From Euptelea pleiosperma (Eukaryota; Streptophyta; Magnoliopsida; Ranunculales; Eupteleaceae): a DNA stretch of 64,000 nt. A program made the position numbers and the translations under genes. Shown here piece after piece: positions 11,251-22,231 of this stretch. The first letter of the stretch is position 1. Each line of letters begins with the position of its first letter. The DNA is taken from contig CM068548.1 of NCBI GenBank assembly GCA_035048495.1, positions 1,860,001 to 1,924,000 on the forward strand, in the 5' to 3' direction. The notes beneath the pieces were generated by a model. That model did no database searches and was not told the origin of the DNA. It saw only the letters and a list, made by a program, of their open reading frames with translations.

Positions 11251-12582
11251 TGTAAGATCCAGATTTTTGTGTTGGCTAATTTCGTATGACAAAGCATATG
11301 TATGTAACCTTCCTAGTATGTGGGTAGTTAGGAGTTGATTGATTAAATATGGTTTCATCACCGAAGACTGTTAGAAGACTACTTGACAGAAGATCAGAAG
11401 TAAAACATCAGAAGATTCAAAGCTTTAATTGATCAATACATCATTAGGTTGGTAAGCGACTTAGATACCATAGAAATAGGGTTGAGAATCCTTAAAATCA
11501 TAAAAAACTAAGTCATAATAGCAAGGGGAGCTTTTTGGAACAAATCGGGGCTTTCCGAGTAACTTTTAGATAGTCCAATTGATATGCTGAAAAGTCCAAT
11601 CGATTGGACCTTGAGTACAATCGATTGGAGTTGTGCTAACAGAACTAAAATTGTTATCCGAATAGTCCTAACAGAGTGTCCAATCGATTGGACCCTGAGT
11701 ACAATCGATTGGATTTATAAAAGATGGGGTTTTAAAACTCTGATATTATCAAAATTGCCTCTAATTAGTTTTATTTCTCTGGGACCCTTGCTTTACTATA
11801 AATATAACATTTTAGGTTGAAAACCTAATTTTCTTCCAAGCCATTCAAGCCCATCTAAAGCAGAGGATAAAACTTAAAGATCCAAGAGCTTCATTGTTGT
11901 TTGAAGCTTAAGTTTTGCTTTTGGATAATCAAGATCTTGATCAAGTAAGTTTTATTCTTTTGATATTGAACGTAGGAGAGTGTTAATATTTTCATGGTTG
12001 AATCTCTTTCTTTAATGAAGGATTAAATACATTGGTTTATCATACTACCTTTTGTTAGTTACCCCACCATGTGGATTAGATGTGAACTCGTGTGTGGATC
12101 GAGTTGGTTGTGATTCGAGATCAAACCCTGAAAGCGTTTGGTGCGGTTCAGAACGTGAAGATATAAGGCAACGTGGTAAATCGGCGACTGGAGCTCGTGT
12201 GGAGTTGGATTCAATTTTGAGTTCTAGCATGGGTAATTGTCTGTATCTCTGTCTTCTATTAGTGTTGTGATTTCGACTGGACGTGGTCCCGAGGTTTTTC
12301 CCAGTTAGGTTTTCCTCGTAAAAATCGTGTGGCTATTGCTTGATTGATTTTATTGTGTTATTGGCTAAACATATTTATGAAAATATATCTCTGGTATATT
12401 TAGATTAAATCTGGTTAGACCAATCTATTTGCTTCGCTTAGAAATTGTATGCGATAAATCCCAGATCACCGACCGAATAGAATTGAATATGTTGCTTAAT
12501 TTTTAATTGGTAATTAATTTGAATCGAACCTATTCACCCCCCCTCCTCTAGGTCATGTTAATCTATATACCCGGAAATTTCA
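11251..12582 (+). mobile_element. Probable Copia-type solo LTR of a second, related family
   Basis: It begins TGTAAGATCCAG eight bases after the previous LTR ends, has a CTATAAATATAACATT TATA box near 11797, and runs through TATTCACCCCCCCTCCTCTAGG to a GGAAATTTCA end. Its body differs from the two LTRs upstream, but it shares their end motifs and the AATCGATT palindromes. The flanks (AAGAT on the left, CAACC on the right) do not match, so the borders are approximate. Confidence 0.5.
11587..11715 (+). repeat. Four CAATCGATTGGA palindromes in two pairs
   Basis: Two pairs have the same internal layout: CCAATCGATTGGACC, then TGAGTACAATCGATTGGA. They lie in the presumed U3 region about 80-210 bases before the TATA box of this LTR, the same relative place as in the LTRs at 6510 and 9622. 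Confidence 0.85.
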
Positions 12583-13760
12583 CAACCAAAATATTGTGCG
12601 ACATTTTTGTGGATTTCTCCTCTGTGCACGTCGACCCTACATCGAGCATATGGATCCAACATTATTTAAGCATTAGTTCAACGTCACAGGCGTCGCTCCC
12701 ATTTGCTTCATTTGGTGAGATGTCTGCAACATCCAAAACATGTATGACTCAGAATTGTAGAACTCATTATCAGATCAAGCCCATTGTGAGTTTGAGTAAC
12801 TATCTCAGTTTAATGAGATACTTATAATGGCCAAATTATCCAACCCACAGTGAGCCTTGTATTGGATCCTAAAGCCATTTGATTTTGTTTGAATTAAATG
12901 CATTTAGGAAGAAATATAAGTTTTCCAATAGAAGTGCTTTATTATGAATACATTCTTTATTATGAATAAATGCATTTATGATTGCATTCTTTACCAAAAA
13001 TCAGCTTGATTAGTGATTTCAAACCTTTGGATCTTTGTACCTAGAAATCACTACTCATGTTGATTTTGGGTTTGTAGGTCCACCTAGGGATTGACTGAAC
13101 ATCCGTATATTAGTGTCCTCTAAGAATATGCCACACGACTCATATTGTGGGCTGTCATTGGCCTCGATGACACTCCATTGTCATTAAGATGAGGTGTTTT
13201 CTAAAAATTTTGACTAATATCGCACCAATCCATCACCGTCAAATCTGGACTGAAATGGTGTGAGAACTTTATGGATGATTTGAACAAGTCAAACAATGGG
13301 CTCTCATAATTTGTTCCTCTTATTTTATATGACCCTCTTGGTGCCAGAGCTTTGGAAACATTATACTAAATGACGTAATTGGTCCTTAGTGATCGGCTTT
13401 AAGGGTGACAAATGGTTTTTGTATGTTATGGCCGAAAGGCAAGGAAAGAAATGGAATTAACTACCTGGTGTTTTAAATTTCTATGAATGTTAGTGTTTTA
13501 AAGTTTACACATATTAGATGCTCTAGCTTGCTCAAGTTAGGCGATCAAAGTTTACACATATTTGAAGTTTACCATCAACTCATTCACCTGAATGGTTAGA
13601 GACCAAATAGAATCTAGTTGCCATGGAATGAACTTTTCTCTTGTTACCTTCTAGAAATGCTAGACCCCTTATAAGATTAGACCCTAATTAGGATTCACTA
13701 TAGAAAGAGACTTATTTAGGCCTGAAATGTTTCATTTTTTATTGAATACAGTAGTTCTTC
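12583..13760. other. Intergenic spacer with a partial hairpin MITE
   Basis: No gene is seen. Apart from the partial MITE at 12990-13200, the stretch holds only AT-rich DNA. The word GAGCCTTGTATTGGATCC near 12852 weakly resembles the right terminus of the PIF/Harbinger element at 16762 and could be its decayed left end. Confidence 0.4.
12990..13200 (+). mobile_element. Partial copy of a hairpin MITE family
   Basis: Contains the family words AAATCAGCTTGATTAGTGAT, then the inverse arm AGAAATCACTACTCATG, followed by GTAGGTCCACCTAGGGATTG and GTGTCCTCTAAGAA. These match the right arm of the complete element at 45765-46265. The left outer arm is missing. Confidence 0.6.
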
Positions 13761-13783
13761 ATTCTTATTTATATGCATTGTAG

Positions 13784-15013
13784 ATGACAATAATATACGA
13801 TGAAGAACGAAAAAAGAAAGTTGTAGTATTTATTACATTGGCTGCAGCAGCTACAACAACAGCGGTAGCAACTTGTTTATTGATAGGCATACCTAAAGAG
13901 CCGCATATTAATAGAGCTATTGAAAGAGAAAAATATATCAAGTCAATTATAGATGACGATTTGTGTCGTAGCAATTTACGGATGGGGATGCATGCCTTCC
14001 ACCAACTGTGTTCTTTGCTTAAGGAGAATGGTTTATTACATGATACAAAAAACATTAAGGTGGAGGAACAAGTAATGAAGTGCTTACACTTGATTGGTCA
14101 TAATGTAAGACACAAAGTGCTTGAAGGTAGGTTTCACCGATCTCGAGAAATAATTAGTCGCCAATTCCATGAAACTTTAGTGGCTATAGTTAGCTTGTAC
14201 CAGTGTTTAGTGGTGGATCATGCAGAGATCAGTCACTGATCAACCCCAGTAGACATTAGTAATAACCCTCGGTTCGCCCCTTATTTCAAGGTAAACACAT
14301 GACTAACATCTATCTATTATGTTTTCATTTAATAAAAAGGTTTCATTTAAAAATAGTTAATGTTAATTATTGTTTAATAGGATTGCGTGGGAGCATTAGA
14401 TGGAACACATGTTGTTGCGAGAGTGCCGGTTGAGGATCAAGCTAGGTTCCGAGGTAGAAAAGCTAGATTCACGCAAAATGTTATGACAGCCTGTTCATTC
14501 GACCTCAAATTCACGTATGTCCTCGTTGGTTGGGAGGGAAGTGCACATGATTAACGTGTATTGGATGACGCACTTACAAGGCCTAACTCATTTGTTGTCC
14601 ACCAAGTTAAGAACTAACTGATTTGTAATAATAATTAGTTATGACAAGTTATAATATACAAAAGAAACTAATGTCTTCAAATTATTGTTGTGGGGAAATA
14701 CTATCTTGTAGACGCCGGATACACCAATCAGCCCAATTTTCTTCCTCCATATCATCATACACGTTATTATATTAACGAGCATAGAGGTCGAACACCTGAA
14801 AATATGAAGGAATTGTTTAATAAATGGCACGCATCATTACGAAATGCAATTGAGCGAGCGTTCGGGGTAATAAAGAAGCGTTGGCCAATATTGTCAAGCG
14901 ATTCATTTTATAAATTCAAAACACAAGTGGATATCGCATTAGCTTGTTTTGTATTGCACAATCACATAATGGGTGTGGATTCAAATGATCTGTTGCTACT
15001 TGAGGTTAATTAA
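13784..15013 (+). pseudogene. PIF/Harbinger transposase (DDE_Tnp_4 type), decayed
   Basis: The enzyme cuts and pastes PIF/Harbinger elements in the nucleus. The N-terminal part (13784-14239) includes the helix-rich region around MGMHAFHQLC and VRHKVLEGRFHRS. A frame break follows near 14240, then NNPRFAPYFK reaches a donor at 14291. After an intron of about 90 bases the frame resumes with DCVGALDGTHV (first catalytic Asp), FRGRKARFTQNVMTACSFD and VGWEGSAHD, followed by an in-frame TAA. After a second gap, YYLVDAGYTN carries the second catalytic Asp and RNAIERAFGVIKKRWPI the catalytic Glu. All three acidic residues survive, but at least one frameshift and one stop make it non-functional as it stands. 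The Myb/SANT-like gene downstream in the same orientation is the usual partner. Confidence 0.85.
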
Positions 15014-15424
15014 GAGCTCCAAGTAGTTGATGTAATGCCTGAGGAAGCATCAATTGTACCTGAATTTAGACCAACAACACAAAGAGCTGAGAATGCTAGA
15101 TGGCTGCGAATGAGAGATGACATTGCCCGATGAATGTATAATGATTATAGACAACAACGTAATATGTTATAAATGGTTGTAGTTTTAAAAATACATTTGT
15201 ATGTATGTTGGGTGTTGATGTTGTATTATTTTGGTTTGGACTATGTGTTGCACTGAAGGATTAGCTTCTTGAGTTTCATAACAAACTCTATTGATACTTT
15301 TTTTTCTCAAGCTCTTATAATTGTCTTTTAATTATTTTTGTGAAATATTTGTTATCTATTCATAACATTTTATATACTTGTTTGTTTTGATTCTATTGAT
15401 TTAATAGTTGTAATTGTTATAGCA

Positions 15425-16409
15425 ATGGAATCAAGTGATTCAGCGGGAGAAGTGGAAAGCAAGGGAAATGATAGTAAACAATTTAGGTGGCCCCCTTTCA
15501 CTGACACGGTTCCGATGGAGATATTAATGGAGCCGAAAGGACTTGACAATAAGATAGGGAATGGATGGAGGGACCAAGCGTACTTAGCTGTCACCAATGC
15601 CATTGCAACAAAAGTCGACGTCCATGTGACAAGGAAAAATATTGATAGTCGATTACGCACAATGAAAATTGAATACCGGACTTTTTGTACTTTAAAAAGT
15701 AAAAGTGGTTTTGGTTGGGACCCTGTGAAGAAAAAGGTTATTGCACCTGATGATGTTAGGAATGTGCTCTTACAGGCATGATTTTTGTCCCTATCTTACA
15801 AACTTCTTTATTATCATAATTTTTATATTATAATAATATTATTCTTATATGCATTTTTATTTGGTTCATGCAAAAAAAACCAAAATTCAAGTTTTTCCGC
15901 AGAAGGGGATGTAAGTGGGATTTTGACACCTTGTGAATTATCATTGGCAATGATCATGCCACCGGTAGCTTTGCAAAGAGCGATCAAGTTGATGTTGACA
16001 TGACTGATGGTGGAGGTGGTGATAGTGAGTTTCCGCAGACCTTTGAGGACTTTAACTTGGATGAACTTGAAGCAAGGGAGATTCAGTCAAGTGCATACAC
16101 TGGTAAGAGGCCTTCGTCTTCGACGCAAAAGAGGCAACATGGTAAGAAGCCACGTGTAGTAAAGTTGTGAAAGACATGTTTGATGGGATGAATGCTAGGA
16201 TTGAAGAAATAGGAAAGTTAGATTGTTTAGCATTCTCAACAAGATTGTATACAGAGATTATGAAGGTAGAAGGATTTACCCGGCGTTACCTAGATCGTAC
16301 ATTTGCAATTTTAAGGAAAGATGCTTTGGAGGCAGAAATCTTCCTTGTTAGAGATGTCAAATATAAGGAGATGTTGGAAGAAATGCGTGGAAAGATAGGT
16401 GATATATAG
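15425..16409 (+). pseudogene. Myb/SANT-like DNA-binding protein of a PIF/Harbinger element, probably broken
   Basis: PIF/Harbinger elements carry a second gene whose Myb/SANT-like product helps the transposase bind DNA. The first exon (15425-15781) has the trihelix-like pattern WRDQAYLAVTNAI, then NIDSRLRTMKIEYRTF and GFGWDPVKKKV. A second coding stretch (about 15950-16170) reads NDHATGSFAKSD and an acidic segment FEDFNLDELEAREIQ, then the basic PSSSTQKRQHGKKPR, ending in TGA. A third, shifted stretch (16167-16409) gives a helical C-terminus with IEEIGKLD and EAEIFLVRDV. The frame changes imply either introns or decay. It lies about 400 bases downstream of the transposase and in the same orientation. 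Confidence 0.7.
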
Positions 16410-16589
16410 GGAAACAACTTAAAGGGGATGTCATGGGTTTATTTTAAAATGTTTGTTACGTTAAGACTATTTCATAGTACATTTGTTTGACGGGTCTCTT
16501 TTTTTTTATCATGTTTGATTTGATTCAATGTCTTTCTTTTTGGTAACTTAATTTTGTTGTAGACAATGAGATATATATTCTTAAACTTG

Positions 16590-16762
16590 GAAGCTGCCTA
16601 CCAAAAAAACACTAGGAAAATATTTGAATTACACCCTCCACCAAAGCAGTAAAAAGTATTTGCAAGAGATTTTACAGACCAATACCAAGCAGCAATAACT
16701 GCAAACATTTACAATGTAAATATTTGCATCCGCAAATATTTGTGGCGATACCAAGCAAGGCC
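16590..16762 (+). mobile_element. Probable right terminus of the PIF/Harbinger element
   Basis: The stretch ends GCGATACCAAGCAAGGCC, whose complement GGCCTTGCTTGGTATCGC has the GGCCTTG-TTGG form typical of PIF/Harbinger terminal repeats. The 130 bases before it are packed with AAATATTTG-type words, plausible subterminal transposase sites. The next triplet is TAG, near the family's TWA target. I could not place a convincing left terminus. Confidence 0.55.
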
Positions 16763-17489
16763 TAGATTGCTTATGACCTTTCAAATCAGCCAGATCATTT
16801 GAGATTCTAACAAGGCTGCGGACTCTTTTGCATCTTTATGCTCTTCACATTGTTTTGTACTGTTCTTCCTCTCCTCAGATTGTAAACATTTTAAGGGCTG
16901 ATGCTAGGGACTGTATATTGGTCTGCCTAACCCCCCGCTTTCCTTCCCACAAAAAAAAAATGTATGTTAATGGACTGGGATGGTTCCTTTGGGTTTTAGG
17001 CTTGGTCTGCATGGGCCTGGGCTTGAGCATTACCTTTAGGCCCAATGGATCAAACTTGGTTACCTTTCAACAGAATGAGCTCAGACCACCCCAAATCTAA
17101 TAATCACTAGCATATCAAGTGTTGCACTAGGCCTGGTTATAGGCTTGGGCCTAGTTGAGGTCCAAAGCTGGGCTTTGGTAAAGCTTGGCTGACCTGAATC
17201 AGGCGTCCTAGTTGTCTTCTTGTTCTTGAGCCTGATTGTTGTCTTCTTGTTCGTTTCATTATATCTTGCAAATGGATTTGAAATTAAGTCATCAGGTCAA
17301 GATGCGGCGACGTATATGGGTCATATATTCGACGTATTTCGTGACATTCTAATCAATATACACACACTGAAGTAGTACAAATGGAGTAAAATAGTTCAAA
17401 TTTCTATTGCTGCCAGTATAGATACAAAGATCTACTAAATAATTTTATGGGAAACATATAAAGAATCGGTTGATACATTTTAAAGAGAA
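16763..17489. other. Spacer between the PIF/Harbinger element and the AGP gene
   Basis: No coding sequence. A stretch rich in TTGGGCCTGGGCTTGG-like words (about 16980-17240) looks like an old repeat. The part from about 17340 on probably includes the 3' UTR of the minus-strand gene that ends at 17490. Confidence 0.4.
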
Positions 17490-17841
17490 TTAATGGAAGA
17501 GATACGTGATTGCAAGAGCTACAAGTAGAAGAACGTATGCGATCCCTTGGTCGATTGCCTTTCCTGCACAAAAGAAATTTGGAATTTAGATTTTTTGCAA
17601 TTAAATAGCTTTCAATCACACTTTTGGTGCAAAAAAACAAAAAAAAAAAATGCCTCCCAACCTTGGGCTGGCAAAGTTGATATAAAAAACAGAAAAATAT
17701 ATTTAAAAAAAAAAAATTACCATCGCTAGTCGGACCCTCCGTCGGGGGTGAAGGAGCAATGCCCTGGCCATGGCTGAGATGCAAAAGTGCGAACAAGATC
17801 AAAACGATGACAGGGAGAGAGTGCAATCTCATCGAATTCAT
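17490..17841 (-). CDS. Arabinogalactan peptide (short GPI-anchored AGP), two exons
   Basis: AG peptides are tiny secreted proteoglycan cores, O-glycosylated on hydroxyproline and tethered to the plasma membrane by GPI. Exon 1 is 17721-17841 and exon 2 is 17490-17563. The intron has GT and AG ends and splits a Gly codon after PTSD, where Arabidopsis AGP16/20/22-type genes also have it. The spliced product has 64 residues: a hydrophobic signal peptide (about residues 1-25, ending LSHG), a short mature core with APSPP and PTSDG, then AIDQGIAYVLLLVALAITY, a C-terminal hydrophobic GPI-attachment signal ending LFH. No disabling change is visible. Met4 is an alternative start. The intron carries an A/T homopolymer. 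A TATA box lies about 130 bases upstream. Confidence 0.9.
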
Positions 17842-17964
17842 TATGAATTACAGAAGAAAAGGAGTGAATTCAAATAAATAAATAGACAGTAAGACAAAAA
17901 TTGGAGAAACTCAAATCAATGGATACACAATTCCACAAGAGACGAAGAGGAAGAAGAAGGTTGT

Positions 17965-17983
17965 TGGTATATATATAGAGGGG
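17965..17983 (-). promoter_or_regulatory. Probable TATA box of the arabinogalactan-peptide gene
   Basis: Read on the minus strand the sequence is CCTCTATATATATACC, about 125-140 bases upstream of the ATG at 17841. This leaves a 5' UTR of roughly 100 bases. No other TATA-like run is as well placed. Confidence 0.6.
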
Positions 17984-18377
17984 GGGGTGGACTAGTCGTT
18001 TGTTTCACGCGCAGTCTAAATCAGCTGCTTCCGGGAAGGTGAACGAAAGCTACGCGGTTCAAACACGACTTTTGACTTTGGGGGCGGTTCATTGACTCGG
18101 AGCCTGCGCTGAATGGTAGCTGGACTATTGGAGAATGCCGCGTGGCACTTAAGGGTCGTCCTGACGATAACTTCTAGAAGCTTGTGAGGATATTTTTGAC
18201 TTTACTTGAAGATTTTGTGCCCAACAATTACCACTTTAGGGAAAAAAAAGCACTTCTTAATCGATTTGGTCAGTGGCAACTCACGACCTTCCATGTTGGA
18301 CTAGAATCTTTGCCATCTTGGTGGGTCCCGTCTAATTGCATATCTCATTGGTCAAGATGACATCCATCCCCACTTGA

Positions 18378-18742
18378 AAGACATTGTTTTTTTCATTGCA
18401 TACTTCAGCACCCGCATAAGTGTAAATGCCCACGACTTCGGATGTGATGTTTGTACGGATTCAACAAATTATGTGTGTTTAATGATTATGAAACAAACAA
18501 TGGTTTATGGTGCGTCTGATTCAGTGCATCTTGTTGCATTGTATAAAATTGTCCATTCACATTTATTTATGTCACGCGGACTCAATTTTTTTCATTAATG
18601 TACCATAAGTGTGCCGCACCGTATATCGGAGTGTTGAGACTCGGTTTCAGAAGAAGGGAAGGGCATCCAAACACACAATTTTTGTCCTAGTTGCACAAAG
18701 TGGTGCCAATGAACGTGCGTTAGTGGAAAATAAACGCAGCCT
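18378..18742. mobile_element. PIF-like MITE, approximate borders
   Basis: The right end, read in reverse, is GGCTGCGTTTATTTTCC followed by AACGCACG, close to the end of the 2-kb element at 36991-39026. A TTA triplet follows at 18743. The interior shares GATTCAGTGCATC and TTGTATAAAATTGT with 38820-38875 in inverse orientation. The left end is degraded and lacks a clear matching TTA. Confidence 0.5.
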
Positions 18743-20674
18743 TAACAGAAACGTGCCCCCCCTCTAACTTCACATTTGACTGGAAGAGGTAAAAAGTGAA
18801 TTGAAATTTTCAATTGACGAAAAGTTCAAAGTATTTGTTCAATCAAATATGTTTTTTCAGCATGATCCGGACAGGAAGCGTTGTAGAACAGAGTAGGAGA
18901 AATCCGTCCATCTTAGATCGGAGATGAGCACCGAAACAAATTAAGAGAGTAAAAGAGGAAAAATACAAGGAAGAAAATGAAAATAAGAGATGGAGGAGAG
19001 GCTAGAGAAGGAATCACTCCATCCTTGGATATGACACACCAAAATTGCCGGTATGAATACCACCATTGAAAGGGGTCTCAAGCTCCAATATCATCTTCAT
19101 TCCTCAAAATTTACATTTGCCCTACTACAAAACATCTTATATGGGGAGTAGGTAGGGGTGTCAACACCTAGGTTCCGGTTCAGGTACCAGAGGTCCTGGA
19201 ACCAGAACCGGAATAGTCGGTTCCGGTTCCTTAGTGTATGCCCACATTGATCTCTAGATTAAAGCTCATTAGGATTATGAACCGATTTTTTCTAGGATAG
19301 ATTAAAACTTTTATTGCTTACTTGATGACAATTTTGCATATAGGATTAAAATAATTATTTAACCCATTAAGTTGTGTAGGCCCACTAGGTCGTAGTTCCA
19401 ATTCGGCTTTGGGTGCTGAGAGCTTATCTTTTCTCCCAAAAAAGAGAAAAAGGCATAAGAGCTTATCTACCATGTGATTACTGCTACCCTGTTACATGTA
19501 AACCAAATTATGAGAAAAAGGAGATGACCATCTAGTTGAATCAACCTGTTATTAACTCCTATATATCAATTTAATTCTGATAAAAATACAGGAATGCAAC
19601 TCCATTTTCTTGGTGAAATAATCCTGTCCGTCGTTAACAATATAGGATTTTACAAAGGCATGCAAGTGTCTATCCTATTACTCACAAGACCCATATATAT
19701 AAGAAAGGGAACATACAAGATCGTACTTCCCTTCATCATTGGACGATTCTCTGGCTTCCCAAACATCGATCACCATCACACTGTCACTGTGCACACCAAT
19801 ACCAGTTTATGGATTAAAAACAAGGGTGAGTACAGAAGGAGACCTCTTAATTGATTTGCACATAACAGATTCAATTTAGTTTCTACAAAAAAGATGTTTG
19901 CAAACCTCTCCTATGCCAACAATTCAGGCAATATCCATTGATTAGGGCCACTCCAACCAATGGCCCATAGCTCAAGTATTGCACAACGAATGATCACAAA
20001 TGTGATTATTGGAAGCAGCCCATCAAAACATGGCCTTGCAATAGGAAGGTTACAGTGATCCCAGCAGTGTAATTTGGGGTTTATATCCCCTCCACGTTAT
20101 GGAACAGAGACTGGATGATCAGGATCAAACTGAGCGTGCATCAATAAAAGATGCAGCTGAATTTATTTTTCAAACAAATTTTTTATTTTTAATAAGATTT
20201 AAGCAGGAGTTCAACCCCATCTACCATCAAAGCAAAAGATGGACTTCTCACCTCAGGATAGCAATCTTGACGGGTGATTGTTTGGCCGTCCATGTTTACA
20301 TATACCACGCAAGAAACCTTTGCCTAATACAAATAGAAAAAGCTTACTTCAAACAAACTGATACAGAAAAATATAACTTATGATCTGCAGAATAAGAAAA
20401 GTAAACCGCAGAAGTCAAAGGAAGCAATAGGATAAGACTTGAGTTTTCTAGAATCTGCAATCAGGTACTCGGGAGTGCGTGTTGATGTTTGTGCACAGTA
20501 CTGAAATATTAGTAATGATAAATAATTTAATATGCATATCCACTAATATATATTGGAAATGATACCTTAATAACATTGCATTCAAGAATTCAACCCCAAA
20601 ATATTAAATGAATGTTACTCACGCAACCACATTTATGGTATATATTACTAAGCTTAATATTTTTTTTAAACTAC
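18743..20674. other. Spacer without recognisable genes
   Basis: I see no coding sequence. Near 19155-19235 the words GGGGTGTCAA and GGTTCCGGTTC suggest an old hAT-type MITE, but I cannot define its ends. Confidence 0.4.
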
Positions 20675-20812
20675 GGCTCTGTATGGTGATCAACAAATTT
20701 TTTACAGAAAAGGGATTTGGATGTGAGAAAGTGTTGACATAGAAAAAGTTTTATGACACTAATAGGCAAAAATCATTTCTAAAAAACTTATGCAGGGCAA
20801 CCATACAGAGCC
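20675..20812. mobile_element. Tourist-like MITE, 138 bp, with target duplication
   Basis: Terminal inverted repeats GGCTCTGTATGG at the left and CCATACAGAGCC at the right are perfect over 12 bases. The element is flanked on both sides by TAC (20672-20674 and 20813-20815), a 3-bp target duplication of PIF/Harbinger type. It is non-coding and AT-rich inside. Confidence 0.85.
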
Positions 20813-21254
20813 TACAAAGTAGACTCTGTTGCTTGGCTCTCATTCTTTTACAGAACACGATTGATGCATATATTGTAGACATGCACCATTAATGTTGTGA
20901 AAAGTACCCACTTGTTTTCTGCAAGCCAAATTTAGTTCTTCACCATATATAATTTAGAAGGGCATGAACATGTTTCCAAAACATCAAAGATCACATGAAG
21001 GCAACGACATAGAACTCATGTACAAGGTGTTGATATTATCATGCATTGGGAGAGGATCTTGGGTCTACAACTCTTTTATGATACCAAGCGAGGTTATGAT
21101 GCACTATCTTGAAATCCTATGGTCAAACTATATTATTCCGCACTAGTTGACTTGGTCTAACAACATGAACCAGATGTCATTATTGATAAGTATATTCCTT
21201 GTGTTGTCAATTTCAAAACAACCCTAGGTATTATGTAATCTCTATTAAGTTGAT
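20813..21254. other. Unassigned spacer before an LTR
   Basis: There is no convincing gene. A 60-codon open stretch at 20964 has no recognisable features and is probably chance. Confidence 0.4.
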
Positions 21255-22231
21255 TGTCTAGGACTTGGAGAGTTAGACTCAGTGATTCTGAGAATGGCTA
21301 TGAGGCGATTCCTGATGCGCAGCTGGGCCCTGAGTTCGTGGACTTATAAAAACCATCTGAGTCTCACTTTGACACATTTGGAGCCCCTCCCCCCTATTAT
21401 GAAAAACCCCCATCTGCAGAAACCCTAAAAGCATGTTTTGTTCAAATGGGTCGACCGGACTTAGAGACGGGGCAACGGTGGGAAATAACCACCGGTCGAC
21501 CGGCCTCAGGTTTCCTCGAATCACGAGCCGCGCCTTTCCCCTCCCTTCAACTATAAATACCCTTCCCCTACGGCCTACCCTTCATACTCACTCACTTTGC
21601 CTTCTCTTGAGTTCTTCATCATCCAAGAGAATTTGTCTGTACTCTCCTTGCTTGTTTCGGCAGTTCTTCTAGCTGCCCTTTATGAGAGATTGGCTTTGGT
21701 GGTTTGCCCTCTACAACACTACGGGCAATTCAGGTGGTTGGTCCGAGCTGCTTTTCAGAGTAGCTGCTTTGCTTTACGCTTCATCAACATCAAAGCTTCG
21801 TTCCTCATCGATCTGGATTGGGAGGTAACGTTGGTTGTTAATTGAGAGTTTTCCTAGATTGTCTTACATATTGTTGTGATGCTTGATTCAAGAGGAATCT
21901 TGACTAAGCAAGAGTTCGGTTGCAACTTTACTCAGTTTATATCAATTGCGATCGAGACTAGGTTCTTTACCCTATTCAACATTGCAAGGTTGCTTAGATA
22001 TTGAATTAAAAATGTGCCAAGCTCATACGAGCAATTTAGAAAGTGGATGTAGGTGTTGATTCACCGAACCACTATAAACTCTTGTGTTGTGGATTGTTGT
22101 CTCTTTGTCTTATTACTTTCTGTTGATTATTTTGGTATAAACAAGCTTATTAATAATCAACCTAGAACAATTTAAAATAGACCTATTCACCCCCCTCTAG
22201 TTCTTCTAGTATAAATATCAAGGGAACTTCA
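21255..22231 (+). mobile_element. Probable Copia-type solo LTR with GGTCGACC palindromes
   Basis: It contains a CTATAAATACCC TATA box near 21550 and the CTATTCACCCCCCTCTAG tail near 22180, the same architecture as the LTRs at 6510-12582. Two palindromes, GGTCGACCGG near 21450 and CCGGTCGACCGG near 21492, sit upstream of the TATA box, where the other LTRs carry AATCGATT. Likely ends are TGTCTAGG and GGAACTTCA. The five-base flanks do not match, so borders are approximate. Confidence 0.5.

Noticed and set aside
12852..12870. Left terminus of the PIF/Harbinger element (GAGCCTTGTATTGGATCC)
   Set aside because: Only a partial match to the right terminus and no matching TWA triplet beside it, so it is mentioned but not annotated.
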